Both the position numbers and the translations under genes were made by a program. The notes below the pieces were generated by a model. That model was not told the DNA's origin and made no database searches. It was given only the letters and a program-made list of their open reading frames with translations. From an uncultured Clostridia bacterium (GTDB lineage: Bacteria; Bacillota; Clostridia; Lachnospirales; Lachnospiraceae): a DNA stretch of 9,193 nucleotides. The stretch is from positions 1-9,193 of the forward strand of contig CALZBV010000089.1 of NCBI GenBank assembly GCA_945622055.1, read 5' to 3'. Below, one piece after another: positions 1-5,792 of the stretch; position 1 is the stretch's first letter, and every line of letters starts with the position of its first letter.

Positions 1-83
1 TGTATTACACGGGAAAAAATCGAACCCGTTCTCACAAGTAAGATATAGATATCCCTTGTCTCTTTTTTTTCATTACTTTTCAT
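1..83 (-). CDS. 5' fragment of an unidentified protein (first 27 codons), running off the left edge
   Basis: Reading leftward from an ATG at 81-83 the frame stays open to the window edge and begins MKSNEKKETRDIYILLVRTG. A GGAAGGGG ribosome site sits 9 bases upstream, and a good sigma-A promoter (156-184) points at it. An alternative ATG at 85-87 stops after four codons, so it is not the start. The opening of charged residues, then a hydrophobic 'IYILLVRTGSIFSRVI', recalls from memory the N-terminus of YiiX-like permuted NlpC/P60 (papain-fold) proteins of Clostridia, which begin with a similar 'IY.LLTRT.T.FSR.I' strand and helix. That match rests on fewer than 20 residues, so the family is a guess. 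The existence of a gene here is better supported than its identity. Confidence 0.55.
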   Translation of the reverse strand, partial: MKSNEKKETRDIYILLVRTGSIFSRVI

Positions 84-155
84 CCATAAATACCCCTTCC
101 GAAAAGTGGAAGAATCTTTCAGATTATGTTCTTCTCTGAAATTAATTTCCCGTTC

Positions 156-184
156 ATTATAATACAACACCCTGTGAAAGGCAA
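156..184 (-). promoter_or_regulatory. Sigma-A promoter for the left-edge gene
   Basis: On the minus strand TTGCCT (179-184), a 17-base spacer and a perfect TATAAT (156-161) point toward the start codon at 83. The predicted transcript starts near 149 and has a leader of about 65 bases. The promoter lies just past the stop codon of the ATPase gene, so the left-edge gene is probably transcribed on its own. Confidence 0.65.
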
Positions 185-185
185 G

Positions 186-216
186 AAAAAGTTAATATAA
201 TTCACGAAATGTTAAC
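186..216 (-). terminator. Weak intrinsic terminator candidate after the ATPase gene
   Basis: On the minus strand an AT-rich hairpin (GTTAACAT... ...ATATTAAC, one C-A mismatch) follows the stop codon and runs into TTTTTCTT. The stem is short and poor in GC, so this is only a candidate. It overlaps the promoter of the next gene. Confidence 0.3.
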
Positions 217-218
217 GA

Positions 219-1238
219 TTACAGCCCGAGCTTTCTTAATAATTCGTCTGAACGTTCTGTTATTTTTATAAAATCGACACATTCCCGGTAGCATCCCTCC
301 AGCTCATCATGCAGCTTCTTACACTGCTTCAGACATTTCACTGCCATGGAAACCAGGCGTTCCTTTTCCTTCTGATACCGGAAAAGCTCCGCAGAAGGCT
401 TCCGGCAGAAATACTCCTCAGACTCTTCTGATTGGTCAGTTTCCACCGCAGCACTTGTCACAAACAGATTCCGGTTTTCAAAAATAATATGACTCACCCT
501 TTCCGGAAGCAGCGGATTCAGGCACCAAAAGCCCCTGGCATCCGATTGCCGTACCATGTAATCCAGCAACGCTCCCGCTGCCTCTCCTTTCATGCCAACG
601 CTTCTTCTTCCCTGTACCATTTCCTCTGCAAACGATACCCTTCCCTTCCAGGTAATGGCATCCAGAAACAGAGTCCTTGCTTCTTCTCCTCCTTCCCCGT
701 CTTTCTCTTCTGTCCCACCGCATATGGTCTCCCAAAGCTTATTTACACGTTTTTTGTCCAGACAATCAAAAAACTCCCGCATAACTTCTTCCTCAAGACC
801 TGCCGCACAGTGGAGCAGTGCATAGGCGCGGCGGTAATATTCCTTGTTTTCCTGACTAAGCTGTACTATTTCACTCCGGCGAAGCAGTATCTTTTCCCGG
901 TCAATCTGCTCCCCCAGATTCAGAATTTCCTCCACCGCACCCGGATATACAGGGTCCTTACAATGTGGCGCCGTTCCATCCAGAATCAGAATCCCACGCC
1001 CGACAATCCTCACTGCGTCCAGACTGTCCGGATCGCCGGAGCACCAGAAGAGCTCTGTTTTCTCCTTCTTCTTCATGGCGGCCCTTGCCACCCGTTTCAT
1101 CAGGGTACTTTTCCCCACTCCCGGACCGCCTTTTAAGATAATGACATACTCCTTCTTCTCTCCCTTCGGAATAATCTGGTCAAAGCAGTCATAAAAGCCC
1201 TCACCGCTGTTTCCGCCGGCAAAATAACATTCTTCCAT
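219..1238 (-). CDS. PRK06851-type P-loop ATPase, second P-loop degenerate
   Basis: A predicted cytoplasmic nucleotide-binding protein of 339 residues resembling the PRK06851 family, whose members carry two related ATPase halves. The first half is intact: after 'YFAGGN..GFYDCFDQII' come Walker A GGPGVGKST (residues 37-45), 'CSGDPDSLD', and a Walker B-like segment ILILDGTAPH (83-92) followed by 'PGAVEEILNLG'. The second half keeps the family outline ('LFLDAITWKGRVSF', 'NPLLPERVSHIIF'), but its P-loop reads KGEAAGALL (207-215) and lacks the GKS/T, so it probably cannot bind phosphate. The tail is charged and probably helical. The start is the ATG at 1236-1238: GGGGGAG lies 6 bases upstream and the family's conserved block begins right there. 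The frame extends to a GTG at 1319, which has no clear ribosome site and would add 27 unconserved-looking residues. It diverges from dpaAB. The biological function is unknown. Confidence 0.8.
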   Translation of the reverse strand: MEECYFAGGNSGEGFYDCFDQIIPKGEKKEYVIILKGGPGVGKSTLMKRVARAAMKKKEKTELFWCSGDPDSLDAVRIVGRGILILDGTAPHCKDPVYPGAVEEILNLGEQIDREKILLRRSEIVQLSQENKEYYRRAYALLHCAAGLEEEVMREFFDCLDKKRVNKLWETICGGTEEKDGEGGEEARTLFLDAITWKGRVSFAEEMVQGRRSVGMKGEAAGALLDYMVRQSDARGFWCLNPLLPERVSHIIFENRNLFVTSAAVETDQSEESEEYFCRKPSAELFRYQKEKERLVSMAVKCLKQCKKLHDELEGCYRECVDFIKITERSDELLRKLGL

Positions 1239-1244
1239 CGGCAT

Positions 1245-1251
1245 CTCCCCC
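1245..1251 (-). promoter_or_regulatory. Ribosome site fixing the ATPase start
   Basis: GGGGGAG on the minus strand is 6 bases before ATG 1238, a normal spacing. It directly abuts ATG 1244, which is too close to use. The upstream GTG at 1319 has only a weak GGA. This supports the 339-residue protein over the 366-residue one. Confidence 0.55.
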
Positions 1252-1315
1252 AAAAAAGTTCTGCTACATTCTATTCTTTGACTTTCCCGGTTTATTCCTT
1301 TTTCTTTATCCCCCG

Positions 1316-1344
1316 ACACATTTTTCCGGTTATCTCATACAATA
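1316..1344 (+). promoter_or_regulatory. Sporulation (sigma-E/sigma-K type) promoter candidate for dpaAB
   Basis: CATACAATA at 1336-1344 matches the sigma-K -10 pattern CATAnnnTA at every defined base, and also the sigma-E -10 CATACAnT. An AC dinucleotide of the sigma-K -35 type (1318-1319, within GACACA) lies 16 bases upstream. The sigma-E -35 match is poor. Transcription would begin near 1350, about 20 bases before dpaA. In Bacillus subtilis the homologous spoVFA-spoVFB operon is sigma-K dependent, which fits. No sigma-A promoter is obvious in this gap. Confidence 0.55.
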
Positions 1345-1370
1345 AGGTATAAAAAAAGGCGGAGTGTTTC

Positions 1371-2081
1371 ATGAACTACCTTATTTATGGTGATGACTGC
1401 CGTCATCCAATCGTTTCCGGACTCTTACAAAAAAAAGGCTGGAAAAACCGGGCTCCGGCTGATTTACTGATTCTGTCCCCAAAAGAACGTTTTTTGGCCC
1501 ACCAGACAGAACTAAAAAGCAATGCGGTCATATGGGGTGGTCCTGCCACCGATACCGGGCTCTTATCCCAAAGAGGGTTTCAAAAAGCCATGCAAAGTGA
1601 TGATTTTCGACGAAAAAATTCCCTCTATACTGCAGAAGGAGCTCTGGCGCTTGCTATCTCAGCAACCTCTAAAGCGCTTTGCGACAGTCTCGTGCTCATT
1701 TTAGGATATGGCTACCTCGGCCGGGCCTGCAGCCGGCTGTTCCGCGCCGCAGGTGCAGGAGTCATTGTTTTTTCGTTTTCCGAAAAGGAGCTGATTCAGG
1801 CCCGGTTGGATGACTATCCGGTTCTGCAGTCGCTCCGGTTTCTTCCGGATAATGCATCCTTAATGCTGAATACCATCCCGGCACCGATTCTGGATTCTTA
1901 TAACCGTCCTGAAACATTGCCTGAGATTCCTCTTTTGGAGCTTGCAAGTATCCCTTGTCTTTCCAAAGAGAAAAACGGTATCCGGGTTATTCCGGGCGGT
2001 TCCCTGCCCTCCCGGTTCTGTCCGGAGTCTGCTGCCTACCTTATGTTTCTTGAAATCATCCGTCTCTTCGGAAAGGAGTAA
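1371..2081 (+). CDS. dpaA: Dipicolinate synthase subunit A (short, divergent)
   Basis: The NAD(P)-binding subunit of dipicolinate synthase, which with DpaB converts the lysine-pathway intermediate (the dihydrodipicolinate-level compound) to dipicolinic acid in the mother cell, for export into the forespore core. The protein has 236 residues. Visible are 'NSLYTAEGALALAI' (about 83-96, matching the family's N-S-x-x-T-x-E-G block), a Rossmann GYGYLG (112-117), 'LNTIPAPIL' and 'LELAS'. The C-terminal P-G-L-P-G-x-x-A-P-x-[ST]-A motif of the family appears as the altered 'PGGSLPSRFCPESAAY'. It is about 60 residues shorter than B. subtilis DpaA (297), mainly in the N-terminal domain. AGGCGGAG lies 6 bases before the ATG. 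dpaB follows after 3 bases. Identity is secure mainly because of that partner; the divergence is discussed in the findings. Confidence 0.88.
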   Translation: MNYLIYGDDCRHPIVSGLLQKKGWKNRAPADLLILSPKERFLAHQTELKSNAVIWGGPATDTGLLSQRGFQKAMQSDDFRRKNSLYTAEGALALAISATSKALCDSLVLILGYGYLGRACSRLFRAAGAGVIVFSFSEKELIQARLDDYPVLQSLRFLPDNASLMLNTIPAPILDSYNRPETLPEIPLLELASIPCLSKEKNGIRVIPGGSLPSRFCPESAAYLMFLEIIRLFGKE

Positions 2082-2084
2082 TCT

Positions 2085-2666
2085 ATGGAAAACTTAACCG
2101 GAAAAAAAATCGGATTTGCAATTACCGGCTCCTTCTGTACCTTTTCCAAAATACTGGAACCAATAAAAGAGCTGCGTTCTCTCGGCGCCGATATCACCCC
2201 GATTTTTTCATTTCATACGGCAAGTCTGGATACCAGATTCTACAAAGCTGCCGATTTTCGTGCTGATATAGAAACCATTACAGAAAAAAAAGTCATCGAC
2301 ACCCTGCAGGGGGCTGAACCGATTGGTCCAAAGAAGCTGTTTGACCTTATTATTGTAGCTCCTTGCACCGGAAACACCCTTGGAAAGCTTGCAAACGGAA
2401 TTACCGATACCCCTGTCACCATGGCAGTAAAGGCGCACCTGCGGAATAACCGTCCGGTTCTGCTTGCGCTCTCCACCAACGACGGCCTGACTGCAAACGC
2501 TGCCAACATCGGAAAGCTTCTGAACACCAAAAACTTTTTCTTTGTCCCATTTCGTCAGGATGACTGTTCCGGGAAACCCAATTCTCTGGTCGCCGATATG
2601 CCGCTGATTGCAGTCTCCGCTTCTTATTGTCTGAAAAATGAGCAGATTCAGCCACTGCTCCGCTAA
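2085..2666 (+). CDS. dpaB: Dipicolinate synthase subunit B, flavoprotein-like
   Basis: The second subunit of dipicolinate synthase, with 193 residues against 200 in B. subtilis SpoVFB. It belongs to the flavoprotein family of HFCD-type folds. Conserved landmarks are the N-terminal strand and loop 'GFAITGSFCTF' (11-21), 'IIVAPCTGNTLGKLANGI.DTP' (about 88-109), 'RPVLLALSTNDGL' and 'NFFFVPFRQDDC..KPNSLVAD' (about 150-171). These are well preserved, unlike those of DpaA. The ribosome site AAGGAG overlaps the end of dpaA and lies 6 bases before the ATG, so translation of the two subunits is probably coupled. No canonical terminator with a T-run follows on the plus strand; instead a cluster of hairpins (2701-2837) lies downstream. 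Confidence 0.93.
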   Translation: MENLTGKKIGFAITGSFCTFSKILEPIKELRSLGADITPIFSFHTASLDTRFYKAADFRADIETITEKKVIDTLQGAEPIGPKKLFDLIIVAPCTGNTLGKLANGITDTPVTMAVKAHLRNNRPVLLALSTNDGLTANAANIGKLLNTKNFFFVPFRQDDCSGKPNSLVADMPLIAVSASYCLKNEQIQPLLR

Positions 2667-2700
2667 CCAAAGCCATTTTAGAATCTTCCAGACAGAACAA

Positions 2701-2723
2701 AGAATATCGCTTTGCGATATTCT
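2701..2723. repeat. Perfect 10-bp inverted repeat after dpaB
   Basis: AGAATATCGC, a three-base loop, then GCGATATTCT: a perfect 10-bp stem. No T-run follows on either strand, so it is not a textbook terminator. It may protect the dpaAB mRNA 3' end or be part of a dispersed intergenic repeat with the neighbouring hairpins. Confidence 0.6.
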
Positions 2724-2727
2724 GCGC

Positions 2728-2771
2728 CGCTTTTGCGTCGCATTTTTGCGACATATTCCTTAGCAAAAGCG
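2728..2771. repeat. Nested stem-loop
   Basis: CGCTTTTGC (2728-2736) pairs perfectly with GCAAAAGCG (2763-2771). Inside it, GTCGCA (2737-2742) pairs with TGCGAC (2747-2752) around TTTT. The inner stem stacks directly on the 5' arm of the outer one. No coding potential is apparent. Confidence 0.5.
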
Positions 2772-2790
2772 TGTGCATCCCCGCGGAGCG

Positions 2791-2836
2791 TTTTTGTGTA
2801 ATAGGAAATTCGAGAAATTTCCTATTACACGAAAAA
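2791..2836. repeat. Long near-perfect inverted repeat in the convergent gap
   Basis: A perfect 15-bp stem, 2796-2810 with 2816-2830 (GTGTAATAGGAAATT and its complement), has a 5-base loop. Past a single unpaired G at 2831 it is extended by TTTTT (2791-2795) pairing with the A-run. Both strands give T-rich 5' and A-rich 3' flanks, the opposite of an intrinsic terminator. It directly abuts the next terminator. Confidence 0.6.
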
Positions 2837-2870
2837 AGGACGGCAGATAATCCATTTATCTACCGTCCTT
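2832..2870 (-). terminator. Intrinsic terminator of the nfeD-SPFH operon
   Basis: On the minus strand a 15-bp stem (2856-2870 with 2836-2850, loop 2851-2855) is followed by TTTTTT. The single non-Watson-Crick position is a G-U wobble in minus-strand RNA but a C-A mismatch in plus-strand RNA. The T-run is also only on the minus side. Both point to use by the SPFH gene, whose stop codon is about 70 bases upstream. Confidence 0.87.
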
Positions 2871-2938
2871 CCATAACGTCATGTCTGCTCTTTCACGCAC
2901 AACGCCTGAAATTCATCTAAATCCTATGTCATACTATC

Positions 2939-3874
2939 CTACTTTGCATCGTCCTTAGCACCAACCTCAGCCAGCGATTTTACAAGGCCTGCCATTCCCT
3001 GAATCTCAGACGGAATGATAATCTTGGTTGCCTTGCCGTCTGCTGCCTTTGCAAATGCCTCAAGGCTCTTTAACTGGATTACCTGTCCGTTCGGATTTGC
3101 TTCATTTAAGAAGCGGATACCTTCTGCATTTGCCTGCTGGACCTTAAGAATTGCCTCAGCCTGACCTTCTGCCTCACGAATCATCGCTTCCTTCTTTGCT
3201 TCTGCACGGAGGATTGCAGCTTCCTTTTCTGCCTCTGCTTCAAGAATTGCAGATTCCTTCTTACCTTCTGCAACAAGGACGGTAGACTTCTTCTCACCTT
3301 CTGCAATCAGGATAGCTTCTCGACGCTCACGCTCTGCCTTCATCTGCTTCTCCATGGCATCCTGAATTGCTGCCGGAGGGATGATGTTCTTCAGCTCGAC
3401 ACGGTTCACCTTAATCCCCCACGGGTCGGTAGCTACGTCAAGAGATGCTCTCATCTTCGTATTAATCGTCTCACGGGAGGTAAGCGTTTCATCGAGCTCA
3501 AGGTCACCAATGATGTTACGAAGTGTGGTTGCAGTCAGATTCTCAATTGCCATAATCGGATTCTCAACACCGTATGCAAAAAGCTTCGGGTCGGTAATCT
3601 GATAGAATACAACGGTATCAATCCGCATCGTTACGTTATCCTTTGTGATAACCGGCTGCGGTGCAAAGTCAACTACCTGTTCCTTTAAGATAACACGCTT
3701 TGCGATGTTGTCGATAATCGGAAGCTTCAGGTGAATGCCAACGCCCCAGGTTGCCTGATAACCACCGAGACGCTCAATAACGAATGCCTGTGCCTGCGGA
3801 ACAATCTTAATACAGGATGATGCAATTACCAAAACAATAACAAGCAAAATAACAAGTGTAACAAACGGGTCCAT
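2939..3874 (-). CDS. SPFH/band-7 membrane protein, paraslipin (QmcA-like)
   Basis: A membrane-microdomain scaffold of the stomatin/prohibitin/flotillin/HflK superfamily with 311 residues, close to E. coli QmcA (305). Residues 4-20 form one N-terminal transmembrane helix. The SPFH domain follows (about 22-170, with 'VPQAQAFVIERLG', 'DNVTMRIDTVVFYQI.DP' and 'WGIKVNRVELKNI.PP'). Then come five 11-residue repeats beginning A-E-[GA] (about 191-245), a hendecad coiled coil that probably drives oligomerisation, and a Gly/Ala-containing tail. The start is the ATG at 3872-3874 with AAGGAGGAG just upstream. The frame runs back to a TTG at 3904, which has no such site and sits against the nfeD stop. nfeD lies immediately upstream in the same operon, the classical SPFH-NfeD pairing. 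The precise role is not fixed by sequence; membrane quality control or envelope stress is usual for the family. Confidence 0.9.
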   Translation of the reverse strand: MDPFVTLVILLVIVLVIASSCIKIVPQAQAFVIERLGGYQATWGVGIHLKLPIIDNIAKRVILKEQVVDFAPQPVITKDNVTMRIDTVVFYQITDPKLFAYGVENPIMAIENLTATTLRNIIGDLELDETLTSRETINTKMRASLDVATDPWGIKVNRVELKNIIPPAAIQDAMEKQMKAERERREAILIAEGEKKSTVLVAEGKKESAILEAEAEKEAAILRAEAKKEAMIREAEGQAEAILKVQQANAEGIRFLNEANPNGQVIQLKSLEAFAKAADGKATKIIIPSEIQGMAGLVKSLAEVGAKDDAK

Positions 3875-3876
3875 AA

Positions 3877-3885
3877 CTCCTCCTT
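3877..3885 (-). promoter_or_regulatory. Ribosome site fixing the SPFH start
   Basis: AAGGAGGAG on the minus strand ends 2 bases before ATG 3874. The AAGGAGG core is 4 bases away. The alternative TTG at 3904 has no comparable site. Confidence 0.7.
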
Positions 3886-3904
3886 CTGCCCTTCGGCAAA
3901 TCAA

Positions 3905-4333
3905 CTATTTTACTTCCTCAACAAAGACCTTCACTCCGGCTACCGAGCAAATCCTGACCTTAGTACCCTCTGAGAGCAGTTCTCCGTTTACGCTGCGCGC
4001 GGTCCATTCCAATCCATTCAGCTGTATGGTTCCGGTTTCGTTAAAATTATCAATCGTCTCCGTCACCTTACAGATCTTGCCGATTACACTGTCCACATTT
4101 GTCCTGGTACGTTTCCCGTTTACCAGCTTCATCGCAATCGGTCTCGTAAAAATCAGCATAATAAACGAAACAACCAGGAAGATGACAATCTGAACCGCCA
4201 GATTATCCGTAAGCAATGACACGAAAAATGTAACCAGTGCGCCACCCGCAAACCAAATGGTAACAAGACCGTAGGTAGCTATCTCGATTACAAGACACAC
4301 AGCCAGAACAATCAGCCAGATAAAACCTGTCAT
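3905..4333 (-). CDS. NfeD family membrane protein, short form
   Basis: A 142-residue membrane protein that partners SPFH proteins. Hydrophobic segments at about 4-30 and 32-65 ('GFIWLIVLAVCLVIEIATYG', 'IWFAGGALVTFFVSLL', 'VQIVIFLVVSFIMLIF') form the membrane part. The C-terminal part, about 75-142 ('DSVIGKICKVTETIDNFNETG', 'NGLEWTARS', 'GTKVRICSVAGVKVFVEE'), has the usual small OB-fold beta-barrel pattern. The long NfeD's ClpP-like protease domain is absent, so this is the short YbbK-type protein. The ATG has AAAGGAGG at normal spacing. It is the first gene of the operon, 30 bases before the SPFH start, and is transcribed from the promoter at 4370-4398. It likely helps place or stabilise the SPFH oligomer in the membrane (family knowledge, not shown by the sequence). 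Confidence 0.9.
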   Translation of the reverse strand: MTGFIWLIVLAVCLVIEIATYGLVTIWFAGGALVTFFVSLLTDNLAVQIVIFLVVSFIMLIFTRPIAMKLVNGKRTRTNVDSVIGKICKVTETIDNFNETGTIQLNGLEWTARSVNGELLSEGTKVRICSVAGVKVFVEEVK

Positions 4334-4369
4334 AGGCCCCTCCTTTCCCCCAAAAACATCTACAATCTG

Positions 4370-4398
4370 ATTATACCTTAAACTATTTGCTTATGCAA
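4370..4398 (-). promoter_or_regulatory. Sigma-A promoter of nfeD-SPFH
   Basis: On the minus strand TTGCAT (4393-4398), a 17-base spacer and a perfect TATAAT (4370-4375) point at nfeD. Transcription would start near 4363, leaving a leader of about 30 bases that carries the ribosome site. Confidence 0.7.
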
Positions 4399-4518
4399 CA
4401 GAAATTCAAGTTTTTTAAAGAGAGGACTCCGCAAGCCTTTCAAACTCCCCACGAACATTCCAGAAGCTTCGTCAAAGTTTCCGCCAATAAAATCTCATAC
4501 TCATTCGAAAGTATTTTC

Positions 4519-4540
4519 AAAAAAACTGCCTCACGGAGTC
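4519..4540 (-). terminator. Intrinsic terminator candidate of the VTC-DUF4956-CAP unit
   Basis: On the minus strand GACTCC, a GTGA tetraloop and GGcAGT (one bulged C) form a short hairpin followed by seven T. It lies about 30 bases after the CAP gene stop. The stem is short, but the T-run is long and the loop is GNRA-type. The rest of the 4399-4566 gap shows no convincing gene. Confidence 0.55.
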
Positions 4541-4566
4541 TGCCCATGAATCCTATCGCATATTAC

Positions 4567-5733
4567 TTATTTTCTCCAGAAATTCTGCGAATAATATCTC
4601 GTATACTGATAACACCCTGACTGTATATCAGAAACCTCTCCCGTCTTTGAATTATCTACCACAACAAACATACTTACAACGGCATAATTATACTCGGAAT
4701 TCAGCATATTCGTATTATGTCCGGAAGAATTTTTCCAGCCTTCGGTAACTGCATTTGCACCACTATAGCCTGCAGCTATGTTTTCTGCCGCTCCTCTCCA
4801 GCCTGTTGTCTCATAGGAAGAAAAGCAGTCCTCTCCGTTCGGACGTGTATGGGAATAATAATATGCACATTCCAGCGCACGTTTTCTTGCTGTACCGTCA
4901 TTTCCATTCAGTACCTCAGGGATTCCGTTTGCCCTGCGCCACTCGTTTAAGTATTCAAACATCAGGGCCGTTTGCTCCAAATCCCAATAGCCATACACCG
5001 TAGCAGTCTGACCATTTCCGATATCAACCGTATGGGCAAGTGCATATTCTCCTTCCAAAACCGTTCCACACACCCTGCAGGTCATACGTCTTGTACCGGT
5101 GGAATAATCCGTCGCCGGCACCAAAATCTCCGTCACCTCATATTCATGCTCACAATGCTTCGGATCAATTCCAGGCGTAGGAGTCGGCGTCGGCGTTGGC
5201 GTGTTCGTCGGCAACGGCGTCGGTGTATTCGTCGGTAGCAGCGTTGGCGTATTCGTCGGCTGCGGTGTCGGTGTCGGCGTTGGTGTGTTCGTCGGCTGTG
5301 GCGTCGGTGCGCTCGTCGGCTGCGGTGTCGGTGTCGGTGCGCTCGTCGGCGTCGGTGTGCTCGTCGGTAGCGGCGTCGGAGTCGGCTGCGGTGTCGGCGT
5401 GTTTGTCGGTAGCGGCGTCGGCGTGCTCGTCGGCAACGGTGTTGGCGTGTTCGTCGGCTGCGGTGTCGGCGTATTCGTCGGCAACGGCGTCAGCGTATTC
5501 GTCGGCAACGGCGTCGGCTCAGAGGTCGGAGTTATCAGTTTACCCGGCTGCGCCGGTGTAATATCAGGCATAAGCCCTTCCAGTGCTTCCCCGACCTTAT
5601 TCAGGGTGTCTTCCACTTTTTCCTGCACCGGAACCAATGTTGCCTGAAGCTCCTCCTCTGATATATTCTGGCAGCCGGCAGCACCAAGCACCAGCACAAA
5701 TGCTGTTATTCCAAAAAATAATCTTTTTTTCAT
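4567..5733 (-). CDS. Secreted lipoprotein with Pro-Thr repeat stalk and C-terminal CAP domain
   Basis: A predicted envelope lipoprotein of 388 residues. MKKR plus a hydrophobic stretch ends in a lipobox-like LGAAGC, with lipidated Cys at 21. Residues 30-55 are charged and helical. Residues about 69-187 are a low-complexity stalk of repeats such as PTNTPTPL. Next is a module with C194-x-H196 and C219-x-x-C222, a possible zinc ribbon, then a CAP/SCP domain (about 250-388). CAP signatures are 'YLNEWRRANG', 'SHTRPNG' (H295), 'AENIA' (E317), 'VTEGWKNSSGHNTNML' (E331, H339) and terminal 'QNFW'. The usual His/Glu cavity set is present. Bacterial CAP proteins are surface or spore-coat associated, with mostly unknown biochemistry. 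AGGTGGAG precedes the ATG. It is third in the unit after VTC and DUF4956, with a 102-base gap containing a hairpin. It might instead have its own promoter, although none is convincing. Confidence 0.88.
   Translation of the reverse strand: MKKRLFFGITAFVLVLGAAGCQNISEEELQATLVPVQEKVEDTLNKVGEALEGLMPDITPAQPGKLITPTSEPTPLPTNTLTPLPTNTPTPQPTNTPTPLPTSTPTPLPTNTPTPQPTPTPLPTSTPTPTSAPTPTPQPTSAPTPQPTNTPTPTPTPQPTNTPTLLPTNTPTPLPTNTPTPTPTPTPGIDPKHCEHEYEVTEILVPATDYSTGTRRMTCRVCGTVLEGEYALAHTVDIGNGQTATVYGYWDLEQTALMFEYLNEWRRANGIPEVLNGNDGTARKRALECAYYYSHTRPNGEDCFSSYETTGWRGAAENIAAGYSGANAVTEGWKNSSGHNTNMLNSEYNYAVVSMFVVVDNSKTGEVSDIQSGCYQYTRYYSQNFWRK
5173..5529 (-). repeat. Tandem 24-nt repeat array encoding the Pro-Thr stalk
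   Basis: This is an in-frame degenerate array inside the CAP lipoprotein gene. The commonest unit is 24 nt (PTNTPTPL/Q), interrupted by 6-nt PT units and by NTP/STP/SAP variants. It is far richer in GC than its surroundings. Such arrays usually vary in copy number between strains, and here length changes in multiples of 6 keep the frame. Confidence 0.85.
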
Positions 5734-5792
5734 AATGAAGCTCCACCTTTCACAATCTGTCCGGATTTTGCTTTTCTTCTCTTTTTCTGCAA

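Noticed and set aside
1..20. Resemblance of the left edge to the TATTACAC arm of the hairpin at 2821-2830
   Set aside because: The bases fall inside the open frame of the left-edge gene, and only 8 bases are shared, so chance is enough.
432..1136. 234-codon plus-strand frame opposite the ATPase
   Set aside because: It is antisense to a gene with an intact Walker A motif; composition is erratic and no family is recognised.
4425..4540. GACTCCG...CGGAGTC inverted pair about 100 bases apart
   Set aside because: Seven bases at this distance are expected by chance; one arm already belongs to the terminator candidate.
4387..4620. 77-codon plus-strand frame in the nfeD-CAP gap
   Set aside because: It covers the nfeD -35 region and the CAP terminator and overlaps the CAP gene end; no ribosome site or family is visible.
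5173..5529. Repetitive block that looks like a CRISPR or satellite
   Set aside because: Units are contiguous, degenerate and in frame with a protein; there are no unique spacers.
5201..5647. Plus-strand open frames rich in Val-Gly and Ala-Ser opposite the PT array
   Set aside because: They are mirror readings of the 24-nt repeat; the minus frame has a lipobox, a CAP domain and a ribosome site.
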